A DNA stretch of 64,000 nucleotides, taken from the NCBI RefSeq assembly GCF_021168475.1, contig NZ_JAJOZT010000002.1:248001-312000 (forward strand), written 5' to 3'. The notes under the pieces were generated by a model. It was not told the DNA's origin and ran no database searches. It was given only the letters and a program-made list of their open reading frames with translations. The stretch is from Pseudoclavibacter sp. 13-3 (lineage in GTDB: Bacteria; Actinomycetota; Actinomycetes; Actinomycetales; Microbacteriaceae). This document shows, piece after piece, positions 35,239 to 42,991 of this stretch (its first letter is position 1; every line of letters starts with the position of its first letter). The position numbers and the translations under genes are program-made.

Positions 35239-36472
35239 CCGCTCTGCTGAGCCGCGTCGTGCCCGGTGGCCCTGGCGGGCGGGAGTCATCGCCACGATCG
35301 TGCTGCTCGTCGTGGTGTTCGTCGGTGCCCAATGGTACGGGCAGCGCGAGACCACCGTGCTGACCGACGCCAATGCGGCGGCCGTCGCCGACGAGACCCC
35401 GGTGCTCTCGCTGCGGCGCGGCGGAGGCTACCAAGACGACGGTGCGCTGCGTGGTGACGACCGCATCGTGCGCTCCGACATGGCAGATGCCGGTATGCAG
35501 ACGGTGTTCACGGCGCCGCGCATTCAGACCTTTGTGGTGGACGACCGCTGGATCGTGGTCGCTGTGGCCGATCGCAGAACGGCTGCCACGAAGCTGGAGC
35601 TGCTCGATCGCCAGGCCGCCGATGCGACGTCGAAGGACGCCCGTGAACTTGTGCTGCCGATCGAAGCGACCGTCATCGGTCTGGCGCTCGCCGGCGACAC
35701 AGTCTCGGCGACGATCAACCCGCTCGATTACAGCCAGCCGGGCGGCCAGGTCATCGCCTGGAGCCTGGTCGGGGGCGAGGGGTCGGTGTCGGGTGCTCCG
35801 GTGCACACGCCCGACGGCGAACTGGTGCAGGGCAACCAGGTCGTGCTCACCGAAGACGGTCGGTTCGCGGTCGTGCGGCAGTGGGACAACACCATGCTGC
35901 GGGTCGCGTTGTCTGCCGTGCGCACCGATCAGCAGTACGACGACGCCGAACGGGCCCCGCTGCCGCTCGGCAGCTATACCGAGGTGCTCGGCTCGGCGGC
36001 GCAGCAGCGGCTGCTCGTGTCGGATCAGAACGGAACGTTCGCCCTGGTCGACCCGGTCAACGGCGGGCGCCAGCGCCTGGACACGTCGTTGCCGAAGGAC
36101 GTCGACGGCGGTTCACGGCTCGTGCAGCTCGCGCCTGCACCGTTCGGTGCGGTGGCGGTGTATGAGAAGAGCGCCGGTGACCAGACCATCGACACGGTGT
36201 ATTCGCTGACGCGAGACGGCGCGCGTCGCATTGCCACGTCAGAGGGGCGCGGGTCGGTCTCGGGCGTGTGCGCATCGCCCTCGGGAAGATTCATCGCCGT
36301 CACGACGGCACCCGCCGACGCCTCGGACGACGGCTATGTGATGATGCCGAACGTGACCGGGGCGCAGACCGAGGTCTTCGCCGCCGACCAGCCGGTGTCG
36401 ATCGGCACTCTGCCGGGGCTTCGCCCGAGCTGGTGTCAGGGGTATCAGCGAGTGCTCGCGGGGCTGTACTGA
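35219..36472 (+). CDS. Membrane-anchored protein of unknown function, possibly a beta-propeller
   Basis: No family is recognised. The 417-residue protein has a basic cytoplasmic start, one transmembrane helix at about 20-42 (VIATIVLLVVVFVGAQW) and a long extracytoplasmic part. That part is made of repeating beta-strand-like units (for example LVSDQNGTFALVDPVNGG), suggesting a propeller such as those in PQQ/WD-type proteins. Only one pair of late cysteines is seen. The GTG start has GAGGAG upstream and overlaps the TIGR03943 gene by 20 nt, so it belongs to the zinc-linked operon. Confidence 0.72.
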   Translation: MTRISTDRSAEPRRARWPWRAGVIATIVLLVVVFVGAQWYGQRETTVLTDANAAAVADETPVLSLRRGGGYQDDGALRGDDRIVRSDMADAGMQTVFTAPRIQTFVVDDRWIVVAVADRRTAATKLELLDRQAADATSKDARELVLPIEATVIGLALAGDTVSATINPLDYSQPGGQVIAWSLVGGEGSVSGAPVHTPDGELVQGNQVVLTEDGRFAVVRQWDNTMLRVALSAVRTDQQYDDAERAPLPLGSYTEVLGSAAQQRLLVSDQNGTFALVDPVNGGRQRLDTSLPKDVDGGSRLVQLAPAPFGAVAVYEKSAGDQTIDTVYSLTRDGARRIATSEGRGSVSGVCASPSGRFIAVTTAPADASDDGYVMMPNVTGAQTEVFAADQPVSIGTLPGLRPSWCQGYQRVLAGLY

Positions 36473-36498
36473 ACTCGGACATCGCCGCACGTCTCTAA

Positions 36499-36528
36499 TT
36501 GACATCGATTCACATTAGCGCTTAGAGT
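36499..36528 (+). promoter_or_regulatory. znuA promoter overlapped by a Zur-like box
   Basis: TTGACA (36499-36504) and TAGAGT (36523-36528) have an 18-bp spacer. TGACATCGATTCACA (36500-36514) shares the pattern TGAnnnnGATTCnCA with the box at 32545-32559. The arrangement fits repression by Zur when zinc is plentiful. Confidence 0.62.
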
Positions 36529-36585
36529 AGGCGTGCGGTTCACGACACCGCGCATTCACATCAGCATTTTTAGAGAGAAGTCTCG

Positions 36586-37575
36586 ATGAAGCACACCCGC
36601 ACCGCATCAGTCATCGGTGTCGCCGCCGCGAGCGTCCTGCTGCTCGCCGGCTGCAGCAGCCAGAGCAGCAGCACGTCGGCGGCACAGACGAAGAGCGACC
36701 TCAAAGTCACGGTCTCGACCACGCAGCTTGCGGACTTCACCAAACAGGTCGTCGGTGACACCGGTGCCCAGGTCACCGAGATCGTCGCTCCGAACCAGAG
36801 CCCTCACGACCTCGAGCTCACCGCGGCCACCTCGGCCGCGATCGCCGACTCCGGGGCGGTCATCGTCAACGGCTTCGGTCTCGACCAAGTCGTCACCGAC
36901 GCGGCACCGGCAGACAAGGTCATCGACACCAGCACGGGCGTCACCCCGATTCCCGCAACAGATGACGAGAAGGAAGAGGCCGAAGAGGGACACAGCCATG
37001 CCGAGCTCGTCAACGACCCGCACATCTGGACCGACCCGGCGAACGCGAAGATCCAGGTGCAGAACATCGCTGACGGGCTGGCGAAGGCCGACCCTGACCA
37101 CGCTGACGCCTACAAGAGCAACGCCTCGGCCTACGAGTCGAAGCTCGACGACGTCGACAAGTGGATCACAGACACCTTCGCCCCGGTGCAACCCGATGCC
37201 CGTAAGTTCGTGTCGACGCACGACGCCTTCGCCTACTTCGTGAAGGCCTTCGACATCACCCAGGACGACTCGGTGCTGAACAGCCTCGACGACCATGCCG
37301 AGCCCAGTGAGGCCGAGCTGCAGGCTTTGGTGACCAAGATCAAGGGCACCGGGGTCAAGGCCGTCTTCGCCGAGGCCTCGGTCGACCCGAAGATCGTGCA
37401 GCGCATCGCCGACGAGTCGGGTGTCAAGCTCTACTCGGGTGACGACGCGCTCTACGGCGACTCGCTCGGTGAAGCAGGCTCAGAGGGCGAGACGTACCTG
37501 AAGGCGACCGTGCACAACGTCACGCTCATCGGGCAGTCATGGGGGCTCGACCCCAAGGCGCCTGAGGGGCTCTGA
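36586..37575 (+). CDS. znuA: Zinc/manganese ABC transporter substrate-binding lipoprotein
   Basis: A 329-residue cluster A-I metal-binding protein. The signal peptide ends in LLLAGC (lipidated Cys about 22). Metal ligands are expected from NQSPHDLE, DPHIWTDP, STHDAFAYF and the C-terminal SGDDALYGDSL. A short acidic/His loop (EEAEEGHSHAE) before the second ligand is typical of zinc-type rather than manganese-type proteins. It delivers the metal to the permeases encoded downstream. A Zur-like box covers its promoter. Confidence 0.9.
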   Translation: MKHTRTASVIGVAAASVLLLAGCSSQSSSTSAAQTKSDLKVTVSTTQLADFTKQVVGDTGAQVTEIVAPNQSPHDLELTAATSAAIADSGAVIVNGFGLDQVVTDAAPADKVIDTSTGVTPIPATDDEKEEAEEGHSHAELVNDPHIWTDPANAKIQVQNIADGLAKADPDHADAYKSNASAYESKLDDVDKWITDTFAPVQPDARKFVSTHDAFAYFVKAFDITQDDSVLNSLDDHAEPSEAELQALVTKIKGTGVKAVFAEASVDPKIVQRIADESGVKLYSGDDALYGDSLGEAGSEGETYLKATVHNVTLIGQSWGLDPKAPEGL

Positions 37576-37614
37576 CCGGCATCAGGATCTCTGACTCAGG
37601 GCTGAGCCCGGCTC

Positions 37615-37634
37615 TGGTGCCCGGAGCGGCACCA
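37615..37634 (+). terminator. Stem-loop between znuA and the ATPase gene
   Basis: TGGTGCC (37615-37621) and GGCACCA (37628-37634) form a perfect 7-bp stem with a 6-nt loop, 40 nt past the znuA stop. It probably limits read-through or protects the znuA 3' end. Confidence 0.5.
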
Positions 37635-37699
37635 TCACGGCGACGTGCCGCGCCCGTCCTCGCTGCAGACCAGAACCGAGTGCAGATACAGTGAACACC

Positions 37700-38545
37700 A
37701 TGCACGAGCCCAAGCCGACCCTGCACTTCTCCCAAGTCGATCTCGGGTATGACGGCATCACCCCAGCACTCACCGGCGTTGACGGCACGCTCTGCGAGGG
37801 GCAGGCGCTCGCGCTGATCGGCCCGAACGGGTCGGGCAAGTCGACGTTGCTGAAGGGCGTTCTCGGCCTGCTGCGCGTGCAGCACGGCTCGATCACCGTG
37901 CTCGGGCGACGCCCGGCAGATGCCCGAGACGACGTCGGCTATCTGCCCCAGGCCACCGACATCGACGCGACGTTTCCGGTGACGGTGCGACAGGTGGTGT
38001 CGATGGGGCGCTACCGCAGACAGACCGGTCGTCGATTCGGCTGGCTGCGTCGTGCGAGCGCCGACGACCGTGCGGCCATCGACCGCAGCCTCGACCGGGT
38101 CGGGCTCACCGGGCTGGCGAGTCGCCGCTTCGGCCAGCTGAGCGGTGGCCAGCAGCAGCGCGTGCTGCTGGCGCGTGCTCTGGCGGGCGACCCGCGCATC
38201 CTGCTGCTCGACGAGCCGTTCAACGGCCTCGACGAGACCAACCGATCCGCACTCGAGCGCATTCTCGAGACACTGCTCGCAGACGGGCTCTCGGTCGTGC
38301 TCTCGACGCACGACATCGGCCTCGCCCGGGTGGTGTGCTCGCACGTCGCGGTGCTCGCCGGGCGGCAGATCGCCTTCGGCCCGATCGACGAGGTGCTCAC
38401 CCCCGCAGTCATCGAAGAGGCGTACAGCGGCGGCAGCGATATCGCCGAGGCCTTCGCCTCGAGCTGGCGACCGCACCATCCCGAGTCGGGCACGCATGAC
38501 ACCGGGCCCGATTCGCACGCCTCGGCGCTCGGAGACCACCGATGA
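37700..38545 (+). CDS. znuC: Zinc/manganese ABC transporter ATPase
   Basis: A 281-residue ABC ATPase of the metal-uptake group. Walker A is GPNGSGKST, Q-loop YLPQATDID, signature [15 protein letters not shown] and Walker B LLLDEPFNGLDE, with H-loop STHDIGLAR. A His/Asp-containing tail (PHHPESGTHD) follows. TACAGT (37687-37692) ends 7 nt before the ATG at 37700, and no good Shine-Dalgarno is present, so the gene may have its own leaderless promoter besides read-through from znuA. An in-frame GTG lies at 37691. Confidence 0.92.
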   Translation: MHEPKPTLHFSQVDLGYDGITPALTGVDGTLCEGQALALIGPNGSGKSTLLKGVLGLLRVQHGSITVLGRRPADARDDVGYLPQATDIDATFPVTVRQVVSMGRYRRQTGRRFGWLRRASADDRAAIDRSLDRVGLTGLASRRFGQLSGGQQQRVLLARALAGDPRILLLDEPFNGLDETNRSALERILETLLADGLSVVLSTHDIGLARVVCSHVAVLAGRQIAFGPIDEVLTPAVIEEAYSGGSDIAEAFASSWRPHHPESGTHDTGPDSHASALGDHR

Positions 38546-39408
38546 GCCTGATCGCCCCGTTTCTGCAGTACGACTTCATGATGCGCGCGCTGTTCGCGTT
38601 CGTCGTGCTGGCCGTGCTGGCCGCGGCGATCGGTCCGTTCGTCGCTCTGCGCGACCTCGAGTTCGTCTCAGACGGCCTGGTGCACGCGGTGTTTCCGGGG
38701 TTGGCGATCGGGGCGCTCGCCTTCGGCCGTGACGGGGCGCTCGCCGGCGCGATCGTCGCCGGGGCGCTCGCAGCCGCCGTGCTCACGCTGACGGCGACCC
38801 GCATCAGGCAGGCGGATGCGCCGGTCGCCGTGGTGCTGACCACGGCGTTCAGCATCGGCGTGATCGCGGTCTCGGCGAGCGGCTTTCCCGGGCAGCTCGA
38901 GCTGCTGCTCTTCGGCCAGATGTTCGCGATTCGTCCGGCGCAGATCTGGTCGATCGCCGTCGTCGCCTCGGTCGCGGTGATCGCCATGCTCGTGACTCGA
39001 CGCGGGCAGCTGTATCGGGCGTTCGACCCGGCCGGCGCTCGTGCCGCGGGCTTTCGACCGATCGTCACAGACCTCGTGCTGAACATGTCGCTGGCCGTGG
39101 CGGTCGTCGCCGGGTCGCAGGTGCTCGGCAACCTGCTCGTGCTCGCACTGCTGATCATTCCGGCCGCATCTGCGCGCAATTTCGGTGCGGGCATCATCGG
39201 CATGGTCGTACTCTCCGGGGCGTTCACACTGGTCTCAGGGTGGGTCGGGCTGGCGGTCGCCTTTGAGGCCTCAGTGGGTCGCGGCGTGAACCTGTCGCCG
39301 AGCGGCTCGGTGGTCGGGGCGTTCATCGTCGTCTACCTGGCGTCGCTGATCGTCGGTGCGGTGAGACGGGCGGGGCTGCACCGGTCTCGGCGGGGGAGCG
39401 CGTCATGA
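38542..39408 (+). CDS. znuB: Zinc/manganese ABC transporter permease
   Basis: A 288-residue ABC-3 family permease with about eight or nine helices. Characteristic segments are SDGLVHAVFPGLAIGAL near the start and RAFDPAGARAAGF in the cytoplasmic coupling region, then GNLLVLALLIIPAASAR. It overlaps the ATPase by 4 nt and the second permease by 4 nt. With the second permease it should form the membrane channel as a heterodimer. Confidence 0.92.
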   Translation: MSLIAPFLQYDFMMRALFAFVVLAVLAAAIGPFVALRDLEFVSDGLVHAVFPGLAIGALAFGRDGALAGAIVAGALAAAVLTLTATRIRQADAPVAVVLTTAFSIGVIAVSASGFPGQLELLLFGQMFAIRPAQIWSIAVVASVAVIAMLVTRRGQLYRAFDPAGARAAGFRPIVTDLVLNMSLAVAVVAGSQVLGNLLVLALLIIPAASARNFGAGIIGMVVLSGAFTLVSGWVGLAVAFEASVGRGVNLSPSGSVVGAFIVVYLASLIVGAVRRAGLHRSRRGSAS

Positions 39409-40328
39409 ACGTGCTCACCGATGCCGTCGGATTCTTCGGCCAGGCGCTCGTCGAGGCGGTGCTCGTCGGTGCGCTCGCCGGGCTGGTCGGCGTGCTCGTC
39501 GTGCTGCGCAAACGCACCTTCTTCGCCACGGCGCTGACGCACGCGACGTTTCCCGGCGGCATCATGGCGGTGCTGCTCGGCTGGAACGTGCTCATCGGCA
39601 ATGCGATCTTCGCGGTCGTGCTCACGATGGTCATGCTCGCGCTGACGACCTGGTTTCATCAGCGTGCCGCCGTCGCCAGCGGTGTCGTGCTCACCGGCGG
39701 GTTCGCCCTGAGCACCGTGCTCACCGGTCTCAACCCGTCGCTTCCCATTCGGGTGCAGACCTTTCTCACCGGCTCGATTCTCGCTGTGGACCTGCCAGAC
39801 GTGCAGTTCGCCGGCGTTCTGCTCGCGATCTCGATCGTCGCGATCGCGCTGCTCCGCAGACAGCTGCTGTTCTCGACCTTCGACCCCGCGGGGTATGAGG
39901 CATCTGGCTTTCGCGGCTGGCGCATCGATGCGGTCGTGCTGGTGCTGATCACCGCCACGGTCGTGGCGCTGATGCCCGCGGTCGGTGCGATTCTCTCGAT
40001 CGCCCTGCTGGCGGCGCCGGCACTCGCAGCGGCACAGCTCACCGTGAGCATGCGCGGCATGCTCATCGTGGCACCCATCATCGGTGCGGCGAGCGGCGTC
40101 GTCGGACTCCTCGTCTCGGCTCGGTGGCCGGTTCCGGCCGGGCCGGCGATCGTGCTGAGCGCCACCGGAACGCTGCTGGTGGCGTGGCTGCTGCGCCGCG
40201 CACTCCGGCTGGTGCGTCGAGGCGGGGCGAATCCGGCATCCGCCCGAGGGCCGCTCAGGGCGGCCGCGGCGCACGAGAACCGCGAAGTCGCGCGGTCGGA
40301 GGACTCATCGTCGCGGGCAGCGGGTTGA
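39405..40328 (+). CDS. Second zinc/manganese ABC transporter permease
   Basis: A 307-residue ABC-3 permease, homologous to the preceding gene (ALTHATFPGGIMAVLLG; STFDPAGYEASGFRG; IALLAAPALAAAQL). The C-terminal 40 residues are an Arg/Ala-rich cytoplasmic tail absent from the first permease. Two different permeases in one operon occur in several actinomycete and cyanobacterial-type Mn/Zn systems. Zur follows 46 nt downstream. Confidence 0.9.
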   Translation: MNVLTDAVGFFGQALVEAVLVGALAGLVGVLVVLRKRTFFATALTHATFPGGIMAVLLGWNVLIGNAIFAVVLTMVMLALTTWFHQRAAVASGVVLTGGFALSTVLTGLNPSLPIRVQTFLTGSILAVDLPDVQFAGVLLAISIVAIALLRRQLLFSTFDPAGYEASGFRGWRIDAVVLVLITATVVALMPAVGAILSIALLAAPALAAAQLTVSMRGMLIVAPIIGAASGVVGLLVSARWPVPAGPAIVLSATGTLLVAWLLRRALRLVRRGGANPASARGPLRAAAAHENREVARSEDSSSRAAG

Positions 40329-40374
40329 GCAGGGCCTGACGAGTCGTTTCTGCGGGTGGCACAATGGAGGCATC

Positions 40375-40791
40375 ATGACCGACGTGAAACGGCGCAACAC
40401 CTGGCAGCAGACCGCGGTGCGCGAGGCTCTCGAACGCGAGCACGGCTTCATCAATGCGCAGGCGCTGCATCTGCGCATGGCCAATGCCGGATCGACCGTC
40501 AGCGTCGCCACGGTCTACCGTGCGCTCAGCCGAATGGCCGAAGACGGCGAGGCCGATGTGCACATCGACACTGACGGTCAGCAGCTCTTTCGAGCCTGTG
40601 GCAGCGAAGCCCATCACCATCACCTGATCTGCCGTCGGTGCGGGGCCACCGTCGAGATCTCGGCGCCGCCCGTCGAGCGCTGGGCGCGTGAGGTGGCCGC
40701 AGAACACGGGTACACCGACGAGACGCACGTGATCGACGTGATCGGCCTGTGCCCGAAGTGCACCGCTGCACGCGCTGCGCAGCTGCGCTGA
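40375..40791 (+). CDS. zur: Zinc uptake regulator, Fur family
   Basis: A 138-residue Fur-family repressor. The winged helix contains STVSVATVYRALSRM. The metal-sensing region has AHHHHLICRRCGATVE and a C-terminal CPKC, giving the structural Cys4 zinc site (two CxxC) and the His-rich regulatory site. Position directly after the zinc ABC genes, and Zur-like boxes at two promoters in the window, support Zur rather than Fur. GGAGG lies 8 nt before the ATG. Confidence 0.9.
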   Translation: MTDVKRRNTWQQTAVREALEREHGFINAQALHLRMANAGSTVSVATVYRALSRMAEDGEADVHIDTDGQQLFRACGSEAHHHHLICRRCGATVEISAPPVERWAREVAAEHGYTDETHVIDVIGLCPKCTAARAAQLR

Positions 40792-40819
40792 CCGGCCCAG
40801 TCGCCACTGCCGCCGGTCA
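40789..40819 (+). terminator. Terminator after zur
   Basis: TGACCGGC (40789-40796) and GCCGGTCA (40812-40819) form a perfect 8-bp stem that begins at the zur stop codon. Confidence 0.6.
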
Positions 40820-40868
40820 TGGCGGGGTCGGGGCAGGCCCTGCCATGTCGCACAGGTCTGCTGCCCGA

Positions 40869-40896
40869 GGTGACCAGCAGGTGACTGACCGGTGAA
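40869..40896 (-). promoter_or_regulatory. PHO-box-like direct repeats upstream of the phosphonate operon
   Basis: GGTGAC (40869), GGTGAC (40880) and GGTGAA (40891) recur exactly every 11 nt. On the minus strand they read as TTCACC/GTCACC units, the actinobacterial PhoP repeat. They lie 60-90 bp before the FAD oxidase start and point to phosphate-starvation control. Confidence 0.65.
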
Positions 40897-40958
40897 GGGT
40901 TCACGAAGAAAACCGTGATCTGCGCGGGTGCACCGACCTGCAGTGACATGGTTCTGCT

Positions 40959-42188
40959 GTGACCCCCGACACATTCGATTCCGATCCCGCCGACTTCGCC
41001 CCCGCCGCCTCCCCTGCGGCGTCTCCGAAGCGCCCGCACCAGGCCCTCCCCGACGACGCACGTTCTGGTGTTCTCTCGGCGCTCGGGGCCGACCGCTTCG
41101 ACCTCGTCGTCGTCGGTTCGGGAATCGTCGGTCTCTCGTATGCCTATGAGGGGCTTCAACGCGGTGCTCGCGTGCTGGTGATCGACCGTGCCGCCGGGAT
41201 CCGAGGTGCCTCGGTGCGCAACTTCGGGCACGCCTGCATCACCGCTCAGTCGGGTGTCGCACGAGAGTATGCCGATCTGGCCAGACCCCGCTGGCTGCGT
41301 CTCGCCCGTGAGGCGGGCTTCGCCGCAGCCGAGTCTGGCACCGTGATCGTCGCTCGCAGCGACGAAGAGCGCGCACTGCTCGACGAGTTCGTCGGCACGC
41401 ACGACGGCGAGGCGCGTCTTCTCGATGCGGCGGCGACGAACGAACTGGTGCCTGTCCGGCCTGAGACGACCATGGGCGGTGCCCTGCTGCCGCTCGATCT
41501 CCAGGTCGATCCGCGAACTGCCGCACCGGCGATCGCCGGTTGGCTCGCCTCAACGGGGGTGCGCTTTCTGCTGCGCACGGCGGTGACCGGCGTTGCCGAG
41601 GGAGTCGTCAGCACCTCGCGTGGCGACGTGCAGGCCGACCGCATCGTGGTCGCCGTCAACCACGATCTCGACGAGCTCTTTCCCGAGTCGGCCGAACGCG
41701 CAGGTGTGCTGCGCTGCCAGCTGCAGATGATCCGAGCTCGGCCGCGCCTGCGCTTCGCGCTTCGGCATCCGCTCTTCACCGGCTGGTCGATGCTGCGCTA
41801 TTCGGCGTTCGCCGAGTGCGAGGCGGCCGCTGCCCTGCGCTCGCGGCTGCACGCCGAGCACCCGGTCGCCGCCGAACTCGATCTGAACCACATGCACACC
41901 ATGTCGTCGACCGGTGAGCTCTACATCGGCGACACGCATCTGCGCACCGTTGCGCCCCAGCCGTTCCAGCCCGAGCAGGGCTTCGAGACGCTGCTCGCAC
42001 TCACCCGTGATCTGTTCGGCGTCGACGAGCTGCATGTCGAGCAGCGGTGGCAGGGGGTCTACGCCTCGGCGCCCGAGCGCGAGTATCTCGTCGAGTCGCC
42101 GTGCGCTGGCGTGCAGATCTCGACGGTGACCACCGGCATCGGCATGACGACGGCGCTCGGGCTCGCGCACGCGACGCTTGAGCTCTGA
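40959..42188 (+). CDS. FAD-dependent oxidoreductase, TIGR03364 (phosphonate-associated)
   Basis: A 409-residue DAO-type flavoprotein. The FAD loop GSGIVG is at about 53-58, and GASVRNFGHACIT resembles the flavin-attachment region of glycine oxidase-like enzymes. The C-terminus ends with VTTGIGMTTALGLAHATLE. TIGR03364 members occur with phosphonatase-like hydrolases and phosphonate transporters, and related enzymes oxidatively deaminate 2-aminoethylphosphonate or its N-alkyl forms. That substrate is inferred here. The GTG start has no clear ribosome site, so the true start may be slightly downstream. Confidence 0.85.
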   Translation: MTPDTFDSDPADFAPAASPAASPKRPHQALPDDARSGVLSALGADRFDLVVVGSGIVGLSYAYEGLQRGARVLVIDRAAGIRGASVRNFGHACITAQSGVAREYADLARPRWLRLAREAGFAAAESGTVIVARSDEERALLDEFVGTHDGEARLLDAAATNELVPVRPETTMGGALLPLDLQVDPRTAAPAIAGWLASTGVRFLLRTAVTGVAEGVVSTSRGDVQADRIVVAVNHDLDELFPESAERAGVLRCQLQMIRARPRLRFALRHPLFTGWSMLRYSAFAECEAAAALRSRLHAEHPVAAELDLNHMHTMSSTGELYIGDTHLRTVAPQPFQPEQGFETLLALTRDLFGVDELHVEQRWQGVYASAPEREYLVESPCAGVQISTVTTGIGMTTALGLAHATLEL

Positions 42189-42298
42189 AGACGACGCGAC
42201 GTGCGGCATCGGCTCCAGCCTCGGCGTGGATCATGCCGCACCAGTCGCGAGCCACGAATCACGAACCAGCAATCACACACCAATGGAAAGGACCCCTC

Positions 42299-42991
42299 AT
42301 GCACGGACTCTTCGCTCTCGACATCGCAGGCACCACCGTCGATGAAGGCAACATCGTCTATGACGTGCTGCGCCGGTCGGTGACAGCAGCCGGCGCCACG
42401 ATCGACGAGGCCGATTTCGCAGATTGGACCGGCGTCGAGAAGCAGTGGGCGATTCGCAACCTGCTGCGTCTCGGCGGGGCCGACCACGATGACGCCAGGG
42501 TCGCCGACGTGTTCGCCGCGTTCACCTCGATGTTGCAGCGGGCCTATAGAGAGACGCCGCCGCGCCCGGTGTCCGGCGTCGAAACGTGGATGCGCGAGGT
42601 GCGAACCGGTGGAGCCGCCGTCGTGCTGACCACGGGCTTCGCGCGCCCGGTCGCAGATGCGCTGCTCGAGGGGCTGGGCTGGCGGGTCGAAGCCGGAGAC
42701 GCGGACGCGACGCTCGACGGTCTGATCTGCGCCACCGAGGTGCGTGCCGGCCGGCCTGCGCCCTACCTGATTCAGCACGCCATGGAGCTCGCCGGTGTCG
42801 ACGACGTCGCACACGTGGTTGCTGCAGGCGATACCGCGGCCGATGTGCTGGCCGCCCGGCATGCGGGTGTGCGAGCCGTCGGCGTGCTGACCGGTGCCGG
42901 CAGTCGCGAGCAGCTCGAGGCGGCCGGGGCCGATCTCGTGGTCGACTCCGTGATCGACCTGCCCGCTGACATCGCGGCAGCGGCGATCTGA
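42299..42991 (+). CDS. Phosphonatase-like HAD hydrolase, TIGR03351
   Basis: A 230-residue HAD hydrolase. Motif I reads DIAGTTVDEG (nucleophile Asp8; PhnX has the same D-x-AGTT). TGVEKQW places Lys48 where PhnX has its Schiff-base Lys. TTGFARPV is motif II and AAGDTAADVLAA is motif IV. It likely cleaves the C-P bond of phosphonoacetaldehyde or a related aldehyde made by the upstream oxidase. GGAAAGGA precedes the ATG. The stop overlaps the next start by 1 nt. Confidence 0.87.
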   Translation: MHGLFALDIAGTTVDEGNIVYDVLRRSVTAAGATIDEADFADWTGVEKQWAIRNLLRLGGADHDDARVADVFAAFTSMLQRAYRETPPRPVSGVETWMREVRTGGAAVVLTTGFARPVADALLEGLGWRVEAGDADATLDGLICATEVRAGRPAPYLIQHAMELAGVDDVAHVVAAGDTAADVLAARHAGVRAVGVLTGAGSREQLEAAGADLVVDSVIDLPADIAAAAI

